Below, piece after piece: positions 42,752 to 51,431 of a stretch of DNA of 64,000 nucleotides (within the stretch, counting starts at the first letter, position 1; each line of letters opens with the position of its first letter). The translations under genes and the position numbers were made by a program. The stretch lies in contig WRAF01000001.1 in assembly GCA_009780325.1 (NCBI GenBank), positions 189,048-253,047 of the forward strand. Direction: 5' to 3'. This stretch comes from Bacillota bacterium (GTDB lineage: Bacteria; Bacillota; Clostridia; Christensenellales; Pumilibacteraceae). The notes beneath the pieces were generated by a model that was given only the letters and a program-made list of their open reading frames with translations, searched no databases and had not been told where the DNA came from.

Positions 42752-44008
42752 ATGGATTTTTCTATCATTATAAGATTAATCAATAGAGGCGACTTAAAAA
42801 ATATATTAAGTAATGTCAAAAATGAACTAACGGGCTATTCTAAAGGAGAATATGAGCTTGTTGTTTTAGATTTATTTGAAGAAGAAGAAAATATTACAGA
42901 AGCATATGGTGATGTAGTATTAATACATGAAGAAGATAAAGAAAAAATTGTAATGCAAAATAGTATTACTATTCAGGATTGTTTGCAAATTTGCCAAAGC
43001 TATGGGGCAAAATATTTAAATAAAACTACAATATTTTCTGATTTGAGATATGACTATGTTTTGTTTATTGATTCTGATGTGCAATTTTCTTGTGAAATAA
43101 AATTGAATGGAAAATCCTTATTTGGAAAACATGCTTGTTTTTATGAGAAGTTAGAAGATGACAAGATTTGCGGAGTATTGGGTGTTACTAATTTAATTGA
43201 AAATCAATCAACTAAAATAACTAAATCAGGCAAAACAAAGTATCAAAGGAATTTTAAATCTCAATTAAACTGGAGGATATTGGAATATTCTAGAATATAT
43301 AGAGATTGCTATTCACAGCATACGTATTTAAAATATGCAAATTTTTCTCCTCCTAACAATGTTTCATATAATAAATCCGCAATAGAAAAAGCAGGATTAT
43401 TAGAAAAAAATATACCTAAAACTTTTCATGATCACTTAGACTTGTCATATACATTAATTGAAAACGGCTATAAAATTAAGTGTGTTAGTGATATTATAGT
43501 CACTAAGCAAAAGGAAGAATTTAATAAAGCAAACAAATTAAAAACATTTTTAAAGTTATGTGCAAAATCTGATTATGACTTTGGAAAAAAACACTCGCAT
43601 ACTCTTGTCAAATCATTGCCTTCATTAATTTTATTATCTTTAATTATTTTAGTTGTAAGTGGAGTCACTTCAGCTGCTACATTTACATTTTTTCCCATCA
43701 TATTGGGTGTCACTTTTTGTTTTTTATCACTTTTGTCCGCATATATTATCGACACAAAAAAATCTAAAAACAAAAATTTCTTTTATTATATATTAGGTAA
43801 ATTTTTGGACTTACGAGTGTATTTATATAAAGAAAGCTATAGAAGAAAAAATAAAGACAAGAAAAAAGAGAAAATAATCATTTATAATGCCCACCATGCA
43901 AAAGCAAAATTTATGCTTCAAGCAAAAAAACTTAAAATAGCAGTTTTTAATTTAGTTTTTTTGACCATCATAATTTTGATTTTATTAAGAACCATAGGAG
44001 TGTTTTAA
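42752..44008 (+). CDS. Membrane-anchored GT2-like glycosyltransferase
   Basis: The 418 residues begin with FSIIIRL and contain the metal-binding LFIDSDVQF near residue 110, as in GT-A enzymes, but the usual early VDDxS motif is degenerate (VVLDLFEEEENI). FHDHLDLSYTLIENGYKIKC fits the acceptor end of the catalytic domain. Hydrophobic helices near 290-340 and 395-415 anchor it. It pairs with the next glycosyltransferase gene and probably acts on a cell-surface glycan. The donor and acceptor are unknown. Confidence 0.75.
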   Translation: MDFSIIIRLINRGDLKNILSNVKNELTGYSKGEYELVVLDLFEEEENITEAYGDVVLIHEEDKEKIVMQNSITIQDCLQICQSYGAKYLNKTTIFSDLRYDYVLFIDSDVQFSCEIKLNGKSLFGKHACFYEKLEDDKICGVLGVTNLIENQSTKITKSGKTKYQRNFKSQLNWRILEYSRIYRDCYSQHTYLKYANFSPPNNVSYNKSAIEKAGLLEKNIPKTFHDHLDLSYTLIENGYKIKCVSDIIVTKQKEEFNKANKLKTFLKLCAKSDYDFGKKHSHTLVKSLPSLILLSLIILVVSGVTSAATFTFFPIILGVTFCFLSLLSAYIIDTKKSKNKNFFYYILGKFLDLRVYLYKESYRRKNKDKKKEKIIIYNAHHAKAKFMLQAKKLKIAVFNLVFLTIIILILLRTIGVF

Positions 44009-44014
44009 TTTAAA

Positions 44015-45133
44015 GTGACCGATTTTAGCATTATTATTGCGACAAATAATTATCCTGATCAATTAAAAACCCTTTTAGAAAGCTTGGCTGATGCTAAAGC
44101 AAGGTATGAGGGCAGAACGGAAGTAATTATTGTAGACGATTCAGACCCTTCTAATAAGGGTCTTATTCATGATGCTGCAATAAAATTTGGATGCAGAATT
44201 CAATATTATAAAGGCAGCGTGCCGCATAAAAAAAATAAGGGTGCAGAAATGGCCGCATATAACACAATGATTTTTTTAGATGCCGATGTTGCTGTTAGGA
44301 CAGATTTATTTTCTTATTATGATGAATTTTTTAATAAGGGTGAAAAAGCCGTGGCAGGACCTGTAGTCTTTAGTGGAAAAGATACATTTTTATGGAAAAG
44401 CGTAGCGGCTTTGCCATATATGAAAAGATATTCTAGACCATTATTTTTAAATGAACTAGTTTGGGCAACTACAGCTAATTTTGCTATCACAAAAAAAGCT
44501 TTTATTGAGGCTGGGTTTTTTAATGAAAGTATAGGGCCAACTGGTGAAGATGATGTTTTAGGTATAAATTTAAATAATATAGGTATCCAGATTAAATCTG
44601 CACCAGAGGCCATTGTTTATAAAAATAGAGAAAAATGGCTAGGGTATTCAGATGTTAAAAAAAGGATAAAAGATTATACAAAGACTGAGATTCCTTTGAT
44701 TGTAAAAAATCCACAATTTCAAATGAGTAAAGGATTAAATAGAAACCTAATGTATTTATTAATGTTTTTATTTAGCGGTATAGCGGCATTGATTTTTTTT
44801 AATCCATTTATGTTGTTTGTAGGATTAGGATATTATTTGCTAGAAAATACAATAATAGCATTTTTAATTAGACACAAATCTGAATTTATTAAAACTAGTT
44901 TTTTTGAGCAATTATTAACAGAGCATTTTATGCATGTGATAGACAGGACTTATATTTTTGAATGCATAAAACAAAAAAGATTTAATCTAATTTCTAAAAG
45001 ACTTGTTTATTATGATACTCAAAGTTATTCAAGTTTTAAATACGGGCGTATGATAAGTGTTGTTCAGTTTGTGTTAATTAGTTTAGCATGCTTGGCACTT
45101 ATTGCAATTGTTATTTTAGGATATATTCTATAA
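44015..45133 (+). CDS. Family 2 glycosyltransferase with C-terminal membrane helices
   Basis: The 372-residue protein starts FSIIIATNNYPDQLKTLLESL and has EVIIVDDSDPS near residue 36, MIFLDADVAV near residue 88 and GPTGEDDVLGINL near residue 172, the full set of GT2 motifs. Helices near 243-285 and 345-370 anchor it. The start is GTG 44015 with AGGAG at 43996, a somewhat long spacing. It follows another glycosyltransferase by six bases, so the two form an operon. Confidence 0.82.
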   Translation: MTDFSIIIATNNYPDQLKTLLESLADAKARYEGRTEVIIVDDSDPSNKGLIHDAAIKFGCRIQYYKGSVPHKKNKGAEMAAYNTMIFLDADVAVRTDLFSYYDEFFNKGEKAVAGPVVFSGKDTFLWKSVAALPYMKRYSRPLFLNELVWATTANFAITKKAFIEAGFFNESIGPTGEDDVLGINLNNIGIQIKSAPEAIVYKNREKWLGYSDVKKRIKDYTKTEIPLIVKNPQFQMSKGLNRNLMYLLMFLFSGIAALIFFNPFMLFVGLGYYLLENTIIAFLIRHKSEFIKTSFFEQLLTEHFMHVIDRTYIFECIKQKRFNLISKRLVYYDTQSYSSFKYGRMISVVQFVLISLACLALIAIVILGYIL

Positions 45134-45168
45134 TAGAGGGAAGTGGGCTTTAGCCGTCTTTTATAACG

Positions 45169-46947
45169 ATGTTTTTACCAGTTAATAAAAATGATTTAAA
45201 TGAACGATGTATAGACCAGCTAGATTTTATTGTGGTGTCGGCAGATGCTTATGTTGACCATCCATCTTTTGGTCATGCTGTTATTGCTAGATTTGTTGAA
45301 TCGCAAGGATTTAGCGTGGGAATTCTAGCTCAACCACAATCGGACAAGGATTATTTAAAACTTGGTCAACCAAAGCATGCATTTTTAATAAGCGGCGGAG
45401 TAGTAGATTCTATGGTAAATAACTATACAGCAGCTTTGAAAAAAAGGACTACTGATGTGTATAGTGAGGGCGGAAAAGCTGGAAAAAGACCAGATAGAGT
45501 AGTTGATGTTTATTCAAAAAATTTAAAAAAAATTTTCCCGTCAATTCCTATTATTGCAGGCGGAGTAGAAGCATCTTTAAGAAGATTATCTCATTATGAT
45601 TATTGGTCAGACAGTGTGCGTCACTCAATTTTGTATACTTCATGTGTAGATTTAATAGTATATGGTATGGGAGAAATGCCATTATTGGATATATGCAAAT
45701 ATGCACATAAAAATATTCCATTAAATAAAGTTAAAAATATTTTAGGTACAGCATATTTATCAGACAAGCCTATAGAAAATAATAATAATTATATCAGCAT
45801 ATCGTCTCATGATAAAATTTCAAAAGATAAAACATTATATGCAAAAACATTTTTAGATGTATATCAAAATTATAATAAGGGTTTTATTCAAAAACAAGAA
45901 AATGATAAATTTGCAATCATAAATCCTCCGTCACTGCCTCCTTCTCAAAATCTTTTAGATAGTGTATATGCTTTGCCATTTATGCGAACATTCCATCCAA
46001 AGTATGTGCATATTCCTGCTATTGAAGAAGTTAAATTTTCTGTCACTGCTCATAGGGGCTGTTTTGGAAACTGTTCATTTTGTGCCCTAGCTTTTCACCA
46101 AGGCAAACTAATTTGCTCAAGAAGTGAAAATAGCATATTAAATGAAGTTGAAAAGATTAGTAAACTAGATGGATTTAAAGGTTTTATACATGATATAGGC
46201 GGACCAAGTGCTAACTTTTATCATGCAGAGGCTTGCAAAAATATTAATTCATGCAAAAAAGATAATTGCATAGAATGCAAGCAATTAAAAGTTAATCATA
46301 AACCATATATGACGCTATTAAAAAAAGTGCGCACTATGAAAGGTGTTAAAAAAGTATTTATCAGAAGCGGATTAAGATTTGATTATTTATTAGCAGATAG
46401 TGACAAGACTATTCTTGATGAAATTGCTATACATCATGTGTCAGGGCAATTAAAAGTTGCTCCAGAGCATACAAGCGATAAAGTGCTAAAATTAATGAAT
46501 AAACCTAAGGCTGCTGTTTATAAAAAATTTGCACAAGAATTTGATAAAGCCACACAAAAAGCAAAATTACCTCAGTATTTAGTCCCTTATTTTATTTCAT
46601 CTCACCCAGGATGTGGTTTAAAAGAAGCAGTTGCTTTAACAGAATATCTTATGGATATAAAATATATGCCGCTTCAAGTTCAAGACTTTTATCCAACGCC
46701 CTCTACATTATCTACTACTATGTATTATTGTGAGTTTGACCCGCGGGACGGACAAAAATTATATGTAGCAAAAACATATGAGCAAAAGCAAATGCAGCGT
46801 GCGCTATTGCAGTATAGAAAACCTGAAAATAGGGAAATAATTATAAAGGCTTTAAAGTTGGCAAAAAGAGAAGATTTGATTAATAGGCTGCCAAGGTCAA
46901 AAAATCACTTGACTAAAAATACAAAAAATGGTAGGATAAAAAAATGA
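45169..46947 (+). CDS. YgiQ-type radical SAM protein (UPF0313)
   Basis: The 592 residues have the UPF0313 N-terminus (VSADAYVDHPSFGHAVIARF), the VDVYSKNLKKIFPSIPIIAGGVEASLRR-type region written here only in part, and the radical SAM cluster in HRGCFGNCSFCALAFHQG near residue 300 (CxxxCxxC). Extra Cys pairs near residue 360 (CKKDNCIEC) and the C-terminal LPRSKNHL are typical. The reaction is unknown. It precedes a PH/SHOCT gene, overlapping by four bases. Confidence 0.9.
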   Translation: MFLPVNKNDLNERCIDQLDFIVVSADAYVDHPSFGHAVIARFVESQGFSVGILAQPQSDKDYLKLGQPKHAFLISGGVVDSMVNNYTAALKKRTTDVYSEGGKAGKRPDRVVDVYSKNLKKIFPSIPIIAGGVEASLRRLSHYDYWSDSVRHSILYTSCVDLIVYGMGEMPLLDICKYAHKNIPLNKVKNILGTAYLSDKPIENNNNYISISSHDKISKDKTLYAKTFLDVYQNYNKGFIQKQENDKFAIINPPSLPPSQNLLDSVYALPFMRTFHPKYVHIPAIEEVKFSVTAHRGCFGNCSFCALAFHQGKLICSRSENSILNEVEKISKLDGFKGFIHDIGGPSANFYHAEACKNINSCKKDNCIECKQLKVNHKPYMTLLKKVRTMKGVKKVFIRSGLRFDYLLADSDKTILDEIAIHHVSGQLKVAPEHTSDKVLKLMNKPKAAVYKKFAQEFDKATQKAKLPQYLVPYFISSHPGCGLKEAVALTEYLMDIKYMPLQVQDFYPTPSTLSTTMYYCEFDPRDGQKLYVAKTYEQKQMQRALLQYRKPENREIIIKALKLAKREDLINRLPRSKNHLTKNTKNGRIKK

Positions 46948-47546
46948 GAACAAGAAAAGAAATGATGCAATATAATAAAAATCACAGATTTGGAAACCGC
47001 TGGTTTACAAAAAAGTCTTTTAAATTGATTGAAAGAACGCTGTATGCAGGTGAAGAGGCATTAGTAGCTTTTTCAGGCACATTGGATCATAAAAGGGTAT
47101 GGCGAATTAGGTCAAGGTATGCTTTTGCATTAACTAGCAATAGACTTATTTTTGCACAAAAAAAGTTTTTTTCATTTAAGACTGATACAAAATCTATTGA
47201 ATTAAGTGCAATAAGAAGTATTAATTTTAATAAAGAGGTTATAAGATGCAATCTTATTTTTAATACAATTAATTTGACATTTTCTCTAAGAAAATTCAGA
47301 AAAAGAGGTAAAAGAGTATATAAAGCAGTTAATGCTGCACTTGGGGCACTAAGAGGATTTTCTGATGATAAGGTGATAGATGATAATTCTAAAGTGGATA
47401 TAAGTTCATTGCAAAAAACAAATTCTGTTGCAGATGAAATTTTAAAATTTAGCACTCTTCTTGAACAAAATATTATAAATCAAGAAGAGTTTGACAAGAT
47501 TAAAGGCAAGTTGTTGTCACAGATGAATATTAAAACAGAGGAGTAA
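46944..47546 (+). CDS. PH-like domain protein with C-terminal SHOCT motif
   Basis: The first part (residues 20-125) is beta-rich with AFALTSNRLIFAQKKFFS, the common pattern of bacterial PH-like domains, and the C-terminus (ADEILKFSTLLEQNIINQEEF...KGKLL) is a SHOCT motif, a short oligomerisation helix pair. Such proteins are often membrane-near or phage-related, but their role is unknown. The gene overlaps the radical SAM gene by four bases and is followed by an aldo/keto reductase after seven bases. Confidence 0.78.
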   Translation: MRTRKEMMQYNKNHRFGNRWFTKKSFKLIERTLYAGEEALVAFSGTLDHKRVWRIRSRYAFALTSNRLIFAQKKFFSFKTDTKSIELSAIRSINFNKEVIRCNLIFNTINLTFSLRKFRKRGKRVYKAVNAALGALRGFSDDKVIDDNSKVDISSLQKTNSVADEILKFSTLLEQNIINQEEFDKIKGKLLSQMNIKTEE

Positions 47547-47553
47547 TTCTTAA

Positions 47554-48690
47554 ATGAAAAAACTAGGTTTCGGGCTAATGAGAATGCCGCTTTTAAACCC
47601 AGATGATGCTGCTAGTTTTGATTATGAAACTATTAATCAAATGGTAGATATTTACATAAAAGAGGGCTTTAATTATTTTGATACAGCTTTTGTATATCAT
47701 GCGGGTAAATCAGAAGAAATGGTTAAAAAAGCCATAGTAGATCGTCATAAAAGAGATGCTTTCAAGCTTGCTACAAAACTGTCTATTTGGCATATTAAAG
47801 AAAAAGAAGACCCGCAATCTTTATTTAATAAACAGCTAAATCGCTGCGGTGTAGATTTTTTTGATTATTATCTTTTGCATGCGCTTGATACTGACTTATA
47901 TAAAAAAGTAAAAGAATTTGATCTTTTTTCATTTGGATATGAATTAAAAAAACAAGGAAAAATAAAAAATTTTGGCTTTTCTTTTCATGACAGCCCCCAA
48001 TTATTAGAAGAAATTCTATCAGACCAAAAAAAATCTAATAATCCTATGCCAGATTTTGTTATGTTGCAAATCAATTATGCAGACTGGCTAAATCCAAATA
48101 TCGCATCTAAAAAATGCTATGAGATTGCAATAAAATATCAAATTCCTGTTATGGCTATGGAGCCAGTTAAAGGCGGTACTTTAGTTAATTTGCCTAATGA
48201 GGCGATTAAATTATTAAAGGATACTAATCCAGATGTATCAATAGCATCTTGGGCAATAAGATATGCAGTTGATTTAGAGGGTATAATAATGACCCTTTCA
48301 GGAATGAGTGATTTACAGCAGTTAAATGACAACATAAAAACGATAGATAATTTTAAGCCTTTAACACAAGAAGAGAGAGGAGTAATTGATCAAGTTGTCA
48401 AAATTATAGCCAAAAATACTGCTATTGCTTGCACATATTGTGCATATTGTATCAAGGACTGCCCAAAAAATATTCCTATAACCAATTATTTTCAATTATA
48501 TAATGAAATAAAAAAAAGCCCCAAAAGTATCTTGCCAGGAAGATATTATAATAATCTAACAAATAACCACACAAGGGCAAGTGAATGTAACGGATGTAAA
48601 AAATGTGAAAAAATGTGCCCGCAAAAACTGAATATTGTAGATACTTTAAAAGAAATAGCAGTGATTTTTGAAACAGTGCCTACAAATTAG
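47554..48690 (+). CDS. Aldo/keto reductase with C-terminal 4Fe-4S ferredoxin domain
   Basis: The 378 residues have the aldo/keto reductase barrel with YFDTAFVYHAGKSEE (Asp-Tyr catalytic region near residue 43), DYYLLHALD and a GFSFHD segment. The C-terminus carries two Cys clusters, CTYCAYCIKDCP near residue 289 and CNGCKKCEKMCP near residue 344, for iron-sulfur clusters. An oxidoreductase linked to ferredoxin-like electron flow is likely; the substrate is unknown. The end contains a 17-base tandem duplication (48679-48711) that includes the stop codon. Confidence 0.88.
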   Translation: MKKLGFGLMRMPLLNPDDAASFDYETINQMVDIYIKEGFNYFDTAFVYHAGKSEEMVKKAIVDRHKRDAFKLATKLSIWHIKEKEDPQSLFNKQLNRCGVDFFDYYLLHALDTDLYKKVKEFDLFSFGYELKKQGKIKNFGFSFHDSPQLLEEILSDQKKSNNPMPDFVMLQINYADWLNPNIASKKCYEIAIKYQIPVMAMEPVKGGTLVNLPNEAIKLLKDTNPDVSIASWAIRYAVDLEGIIMTLSGMSDLQQLNDNIKTIDNFKPLTQEERGVIDQVVKIIAKNTAIACTYCAYCIKDCPKNIPITNYFQLYNEIKKSPKSILPGRYYNNLTNNHTRASECNGCKKCEKMCPQKLNIVDTLKEIAVIFETVPTN

Positions 48691-48776
48691 AGACACCTAC
48701 AAATTAGAGACTTAATTTTTAAAATGTAAAAAATTGCTAAAAGTAAAATAATTTTTTAAAAATAGCATTAAAATTG

Positions 48777-48805
48777 TTGCAATATTATTTTAGATATAGT
48801 ATACT
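48777..48805 (+). promoter_or_regulatory. Promoter of tRNA-Asn
   Basis: TTGCAA (48777-48782) and TATACT (48800-48805) are 17 bases apart and end nine bases before the tRNA gene. Confidence 0.8.
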
Positions 48806-48814
48806 AACCCCTGT

Positions 48815-48890
48815 GCCTCAGTGGCTCAGGGGTTAGAGCGTTCGGCTGTTAACCGAAATGTCGTAGGTTCAAATCCTACCTGAGGCGCCA
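48815..48890 (+). tRNA. tRNA-Asn (GTT)
   Basis: The 76-base gene folds as a standard cloverleaf: acceptor GCCTCAG/CTGAGGC, anticodon loop CTGTTAA with anticodon GTT, T arm GTAGG TTCAAAT CCTAC, discriminator G and an encoded CCA. It has its own promoter and terminator. Accessory-looking genes begin just downstream, so it may mark an integration site. Confidence 0.96.
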
Positions 48891-48898
48891 TATAACAG

Positions 48899-48943
48899 CT
48901 CCCATTTGTCGTACCGAAAGGTTGATAAATGGGGGCATTTTTA
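48899..48943 (+). terminator. Terminator of tRNA-Asn
   Basis: CCCATTT (48901-48907) pairs with AAATGGG (48927-48933), extended by neighbouring C/G pairs, and a T5 run follows at 48938-48942. Confidence 0.75.
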
Positions 48944-48962
48944 TTTGTTATCCTGTCGCTAT

Positions 48963-49067
48963 ATGGTAGCATTTGCCGAACCCTGTAACCACTATGTAGA
49001 CAAATGGAAGTACGTGTTTTTGAGTTTTGAAACGCAGAAAGGTTTTGTGATGCAAGAGGTTTTTTAG
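48963..49067 (+). other. Short open frame of 34 codons, possible gene fragment
   Basis: ATG 48963 to TAG 49067 encodes 34 residues (AEPCNHYVDKWKYVFLSFET in the middle). No ribosome site is seen. It could be a remnant of a larger gene in the stretch between tRNA-Asn and the lipoprotein gene, or chance. The rest of 48944-49143 shows no other feature. Confidence 0.2.
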
Positions 49068-49143
49068 GGCTGAAAAAGGGCGTTTTAGGCTGATAGGGTG
49101 TTACTCCAAAAAGTCTATCTTGATAAATTGTCTATAATTTTTG

Positions 49144-49172
49144 TTGACACAAGAATAATTTTTGTGTATACT
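49144..49172 (+). promoter_or_regulatory. Consensus promoter of the 49180 lipoprotein gene
   Basis: TTGACA (49144-49149) and TATACT (49167-49172) are exactly 17 bases apart. Seven bases then lead to ATG 49180, with no ribosome site, so the mRNA should start at or beside the A of ATG. Confidence 0.88.
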
Positions 49173-49179
49173 AAAATAT

Positions 49180-49623
49180 ATGAAAAATTGTTTCAAAAAA
49201 ACTTTAATTTTAGTTTTACTTATGGCAATGGTTATGCCCATAGCGCTTACTGCGTGTGGTGACAATTTTGAAGATTACTGGTTTGAAAATGCCCACCCAG
49301 CCTTTAGTCAATTTAGTGATGCGTTTAGAGCAGAGGGATATACAATACATCTTTCTACAAGAATAATTTCTGATGGAAATGTTGATAGTATTACCAAGCA
49401 TCTCGCGGCATCTAAGTTTTCACAATGGTTTAACTTATGGCATTATGATTGTTTAGAGAAAGCAACTAATAGCTACAATGTTATGTATCTTAATTCTTCG
49501 CCATCGCCGTCTTGGCAATGGAAAGGTCAAGACGGACTATGGGTGTGGAATGGTTCGGAAGATGCTATAAGGTTGCTTGAAAGTATACAAGAAAACAACA
49601 ATACTCTGTTTTATCAACTATAA
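49180..49623 (+). CDS. Small lipoprotein, paralogue of the one at 1377
   Basis: The product has 147 residues, with a lipoprotein signal (LILVLLMAMVMPIALTAC) and a Trp-rich mature part: YWFENAHPAFSQF, EGYTIHLST, WFNLWHYDCLEKA and DGLWVWNGSEDAIRLLESI. The order and spacing match the interrupted gene at 1377-1799. ATG 49180 is chosen because an earlier in-frame start at 49162 falls inside the promoter. It is the first gene after tRNA-Asn. The function is unknown. Confidence 0.75.
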   Translation: MKNCFKKTLILVLLMAMVMPIALTACGDNFEDYWFENAHPAFSQFSDAFRAEGYTIHLSTRIISDGNVDSITKHLAASKFSQWFNLWHYDCLEKATNSYNVMYLNSSPSPSWQWKGQDGLWVWNGSEDAIRLLESIQENNNTLFYQL

Positions 49624-49706
49624 CCACACCTATGGCAGTGCCTTAAAAGGTTTAAGTCCGCACCTATACGAAGAAAAAAGAGGCTTGGTGTAGACTTTTT
49701 GGAGTG

Positions 49707-49793
49707 CATAGACAGTTGTCACACCCCAAAATACTACGACTTTTCGTTGTCCATAGACAGTTGTCCATAGACAGGAGTCCACAGACAATTTGG
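49707..49793. repeat. 14-bp direct repeats upstream of the AlbA_2 gene
   Basis: CATAGACAGTTGTC occurs at 49707-49720 and 49752-49765, followed without a gap by CATAGACAGGAGTC (49766-49779) and CACAGACAATTTGG (49780-49793). Each full unit contains GACA..TGTC, so it is partly palindromic. The stretch 49624-49966 holds no gene. A likely -10 of the next gene is TATAAT at 49934-49939. Confidence 0.6.
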
Positions 49794-49966
49794 TTCGACC
49801 AAGTAGAAACATGGATTTTATCAGTTGCCGTAACATTTGATGCACACAAATTACTTTGCTAAAAGTTTGCAGAAATTTTGCTTAAATTGAAAAAGTGTAT
49901 TCAAAATGCTTTTCAAATGGGATTTGAGTATGGTATAATATAATCATCTTCTTGTGAGGTAATTAT

Positions 49967-51427
49967 ATGGATTCTGTAGAATTAAAAGCATTGGTAGAAA
50001 AGGTTTGCAAATTAAAATGCGAAACCAGAGCAATTGAGGTTAAGGCAGCAGCTAAGGGTACGCCCGAAAAGCTGTATAATACTCTGTCGTCGTTTTCTAA
50101 TCAAGATGACGGTGGTGTTATTTTATTTGGCATTGACGAAAACAAAGGTTTTGAACTTGTGGGGGTATATGATCCGCAAGACTTGACGCATAGGGTATCT
50201 GAGCAATGCAAGCAAATGACGCCTCATGTCAGAGCTAATATCACTACTATTGATATAGATGGCAAAAGTGTTGTTGCGGCAGAAATTCCTAGTGTAGAGT
50301 TTGTAGATAGACCCGTGTTTTATATGGGCGCAGGCAGGATAAAGGGCTCTTTTGTTAGAGTAGGCGAATCGGACGAGCCTATGACCGAGTATGAGGTCTA
50401 TTTGATAGATGCATACAAACGCAGAATACAAGAGGATATTAGGATAATAGACAACTCAAATTTAAGCGACCTTGATGACGATAAGGTGGCGCTACTACTT
50501 ATTAAAGCAAAAGCAGATAGACCGCAATTTGCTAAATTAGACAATGCAGAAATTTTAGAGCGCTTAGGAATTGCTAAAGATGGTAAACCAACACTGACGG
50601 GGTTATTAACAGTAGGCAAATATCCGCAAGGGCATATCCCACAGTTTTCTATAACAGCAACTGTAGTGCCGGGCTATAGCATTGGCGAGACAGGCAGTGA
50701 TGGTGAACGCTTTATTGCAAACAAAAGATTTTGCGGCACTATTGACGAAATGCTGAATGAGGCTGTTATTTTTGTTGGGCGCAATATGCGTGTTAAAACC
50801 ATTATAGAAAATGGTAAGCGAAAAGACAAAGAAGAATATCCGCTTAATTCTGTGCGTGAAGTTATATTAAACGCACTTATGCATAGGGATATAAGTTTTA
50901 GAGCAGAGGGTATTCCTATTCAGATTACTTTATTTTATGATAGAATGGAAGTATCAAGCCCCGGAGGACTGTTCGGGCGTTTAACAGCGGAAACATTAGG
51001 CAAAGGTAGGCCAGATACTCGAAACTCTTGCTTAGCGTCAATTTTAGAGATTCTAGGCACAGCCGAGAACAGATTTAGCGGAATACCAACAATAAGGCGC
51101 GAATTTGAAGAGGCTAATCTGCCAGACCCAATATTCAAAAACTCTAGAGGCGATTTAGTCGTAACATTTTTTAATGGTGAATCAAATGTAGCGATTAGTG
51201 GCAAGCCTGTTATTGCAGTAGAGCCAACTCATGGTAATGGTGAGGAGCGATTATTAGAATATTGTAAAACTCCGCGCACAAGAGGCGAGATAGCCAAGTT
51301 TTTTGAAAATACGCAATACTATGTAGTTAAAACTTATATAGCGCCATTAATAGAAAAAGGTAAATTAGCATTAACCTTGCCCAACACACCTAAAAGTAAA
51401 AAACAAAGGTATATAACAAGAGGATAA
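49967..51427 (+). CDS. AlbA_2 and GHKL-ATPase domain protein (RecG-like/putative regulator)
   Basis: The N-terminal AlbA_2 (formerly AAA_4) domain is shown by ETRAIEVKAA, LSSFSNQDDGGVILFGIDE and a beta-rich continuation. The central ATP-binding region of the HATPase_c_4 type follows (NSVREVILNALMHRDIS near residue 295, SSPGGLFG near residue 328). The end is a winged-helix-like segment (EYCKTPRTRGEIAKFFE). Such proteins are often DNA-binding regulators in mobile or stress loci; the RecG label common in databases is misleading, as no helicase motifs exist. GAGGT precedes ATG 49967. The next gene follows after four bases. Confidence 0.85.
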   Translation: MDSVELKALVEKVCKLKCETRAIEVKAAAKGTPEKLYNTLSSFSNQDDGGVILFGIDENKGFELVGVYDPQDLTHRVSEQCKQMTPHVRANITTIDIDGKSVVAAEIPSVEFVDRPVFYMGAGRIKGSFVRVGESDEPMTEYEVYLIDAYKRRIQEDIRIIDNSNLSDLDDDKVALLLIKAKADRPQFAKLDNAEILERLGIAKDGKPTLTGLLTVGKYPQGHIPQFSITATVVPGYSIGETGSDGERFIANKRFCGTIDEMLNEAVIFVGRNMRVKTIIENGKRKDKEEYPLNSVREVILNALMHRDISFRAEGIPIQITLFYDRMEVSSPGGLFGRLTAETLGKGRPDTRNSCLASILEILGTAENRFSGIPTIRREFEEANLPDPIFKNSRGDLVVTFFNGESNVAISGKPVIAVEPTHGNGEERLLEYCKTPRTRGEIAKFFENTQYYVVKTYIAPLIEKGKLALTLPNTPKSKKQRYITRG

Positions 51428-51431
51428 ATTA

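Noticed and set aside
48815..48890. Proof of site-specific integration at tRNA-Asn
   Set aside because: No second copy of the tRNA 3' end and no integrase gene are seen in the window, so integration stays an inference.
49162..49179. Start of the lipoprotein at 49162
   Set aside because: These codons lie between and within the -35 and -10 boxes of a consensus promoter.
49707..49793. CRISPR array
   Set aside because: Units are 14 bp, mostly tandem without unique spacers, and no cas genes are present.
49967..51427. RecG-type helicase
   Set aside because: Only AlbA_2 and GHKL-like regions are visible; no Walker A or DEAD-type helicase motifs.
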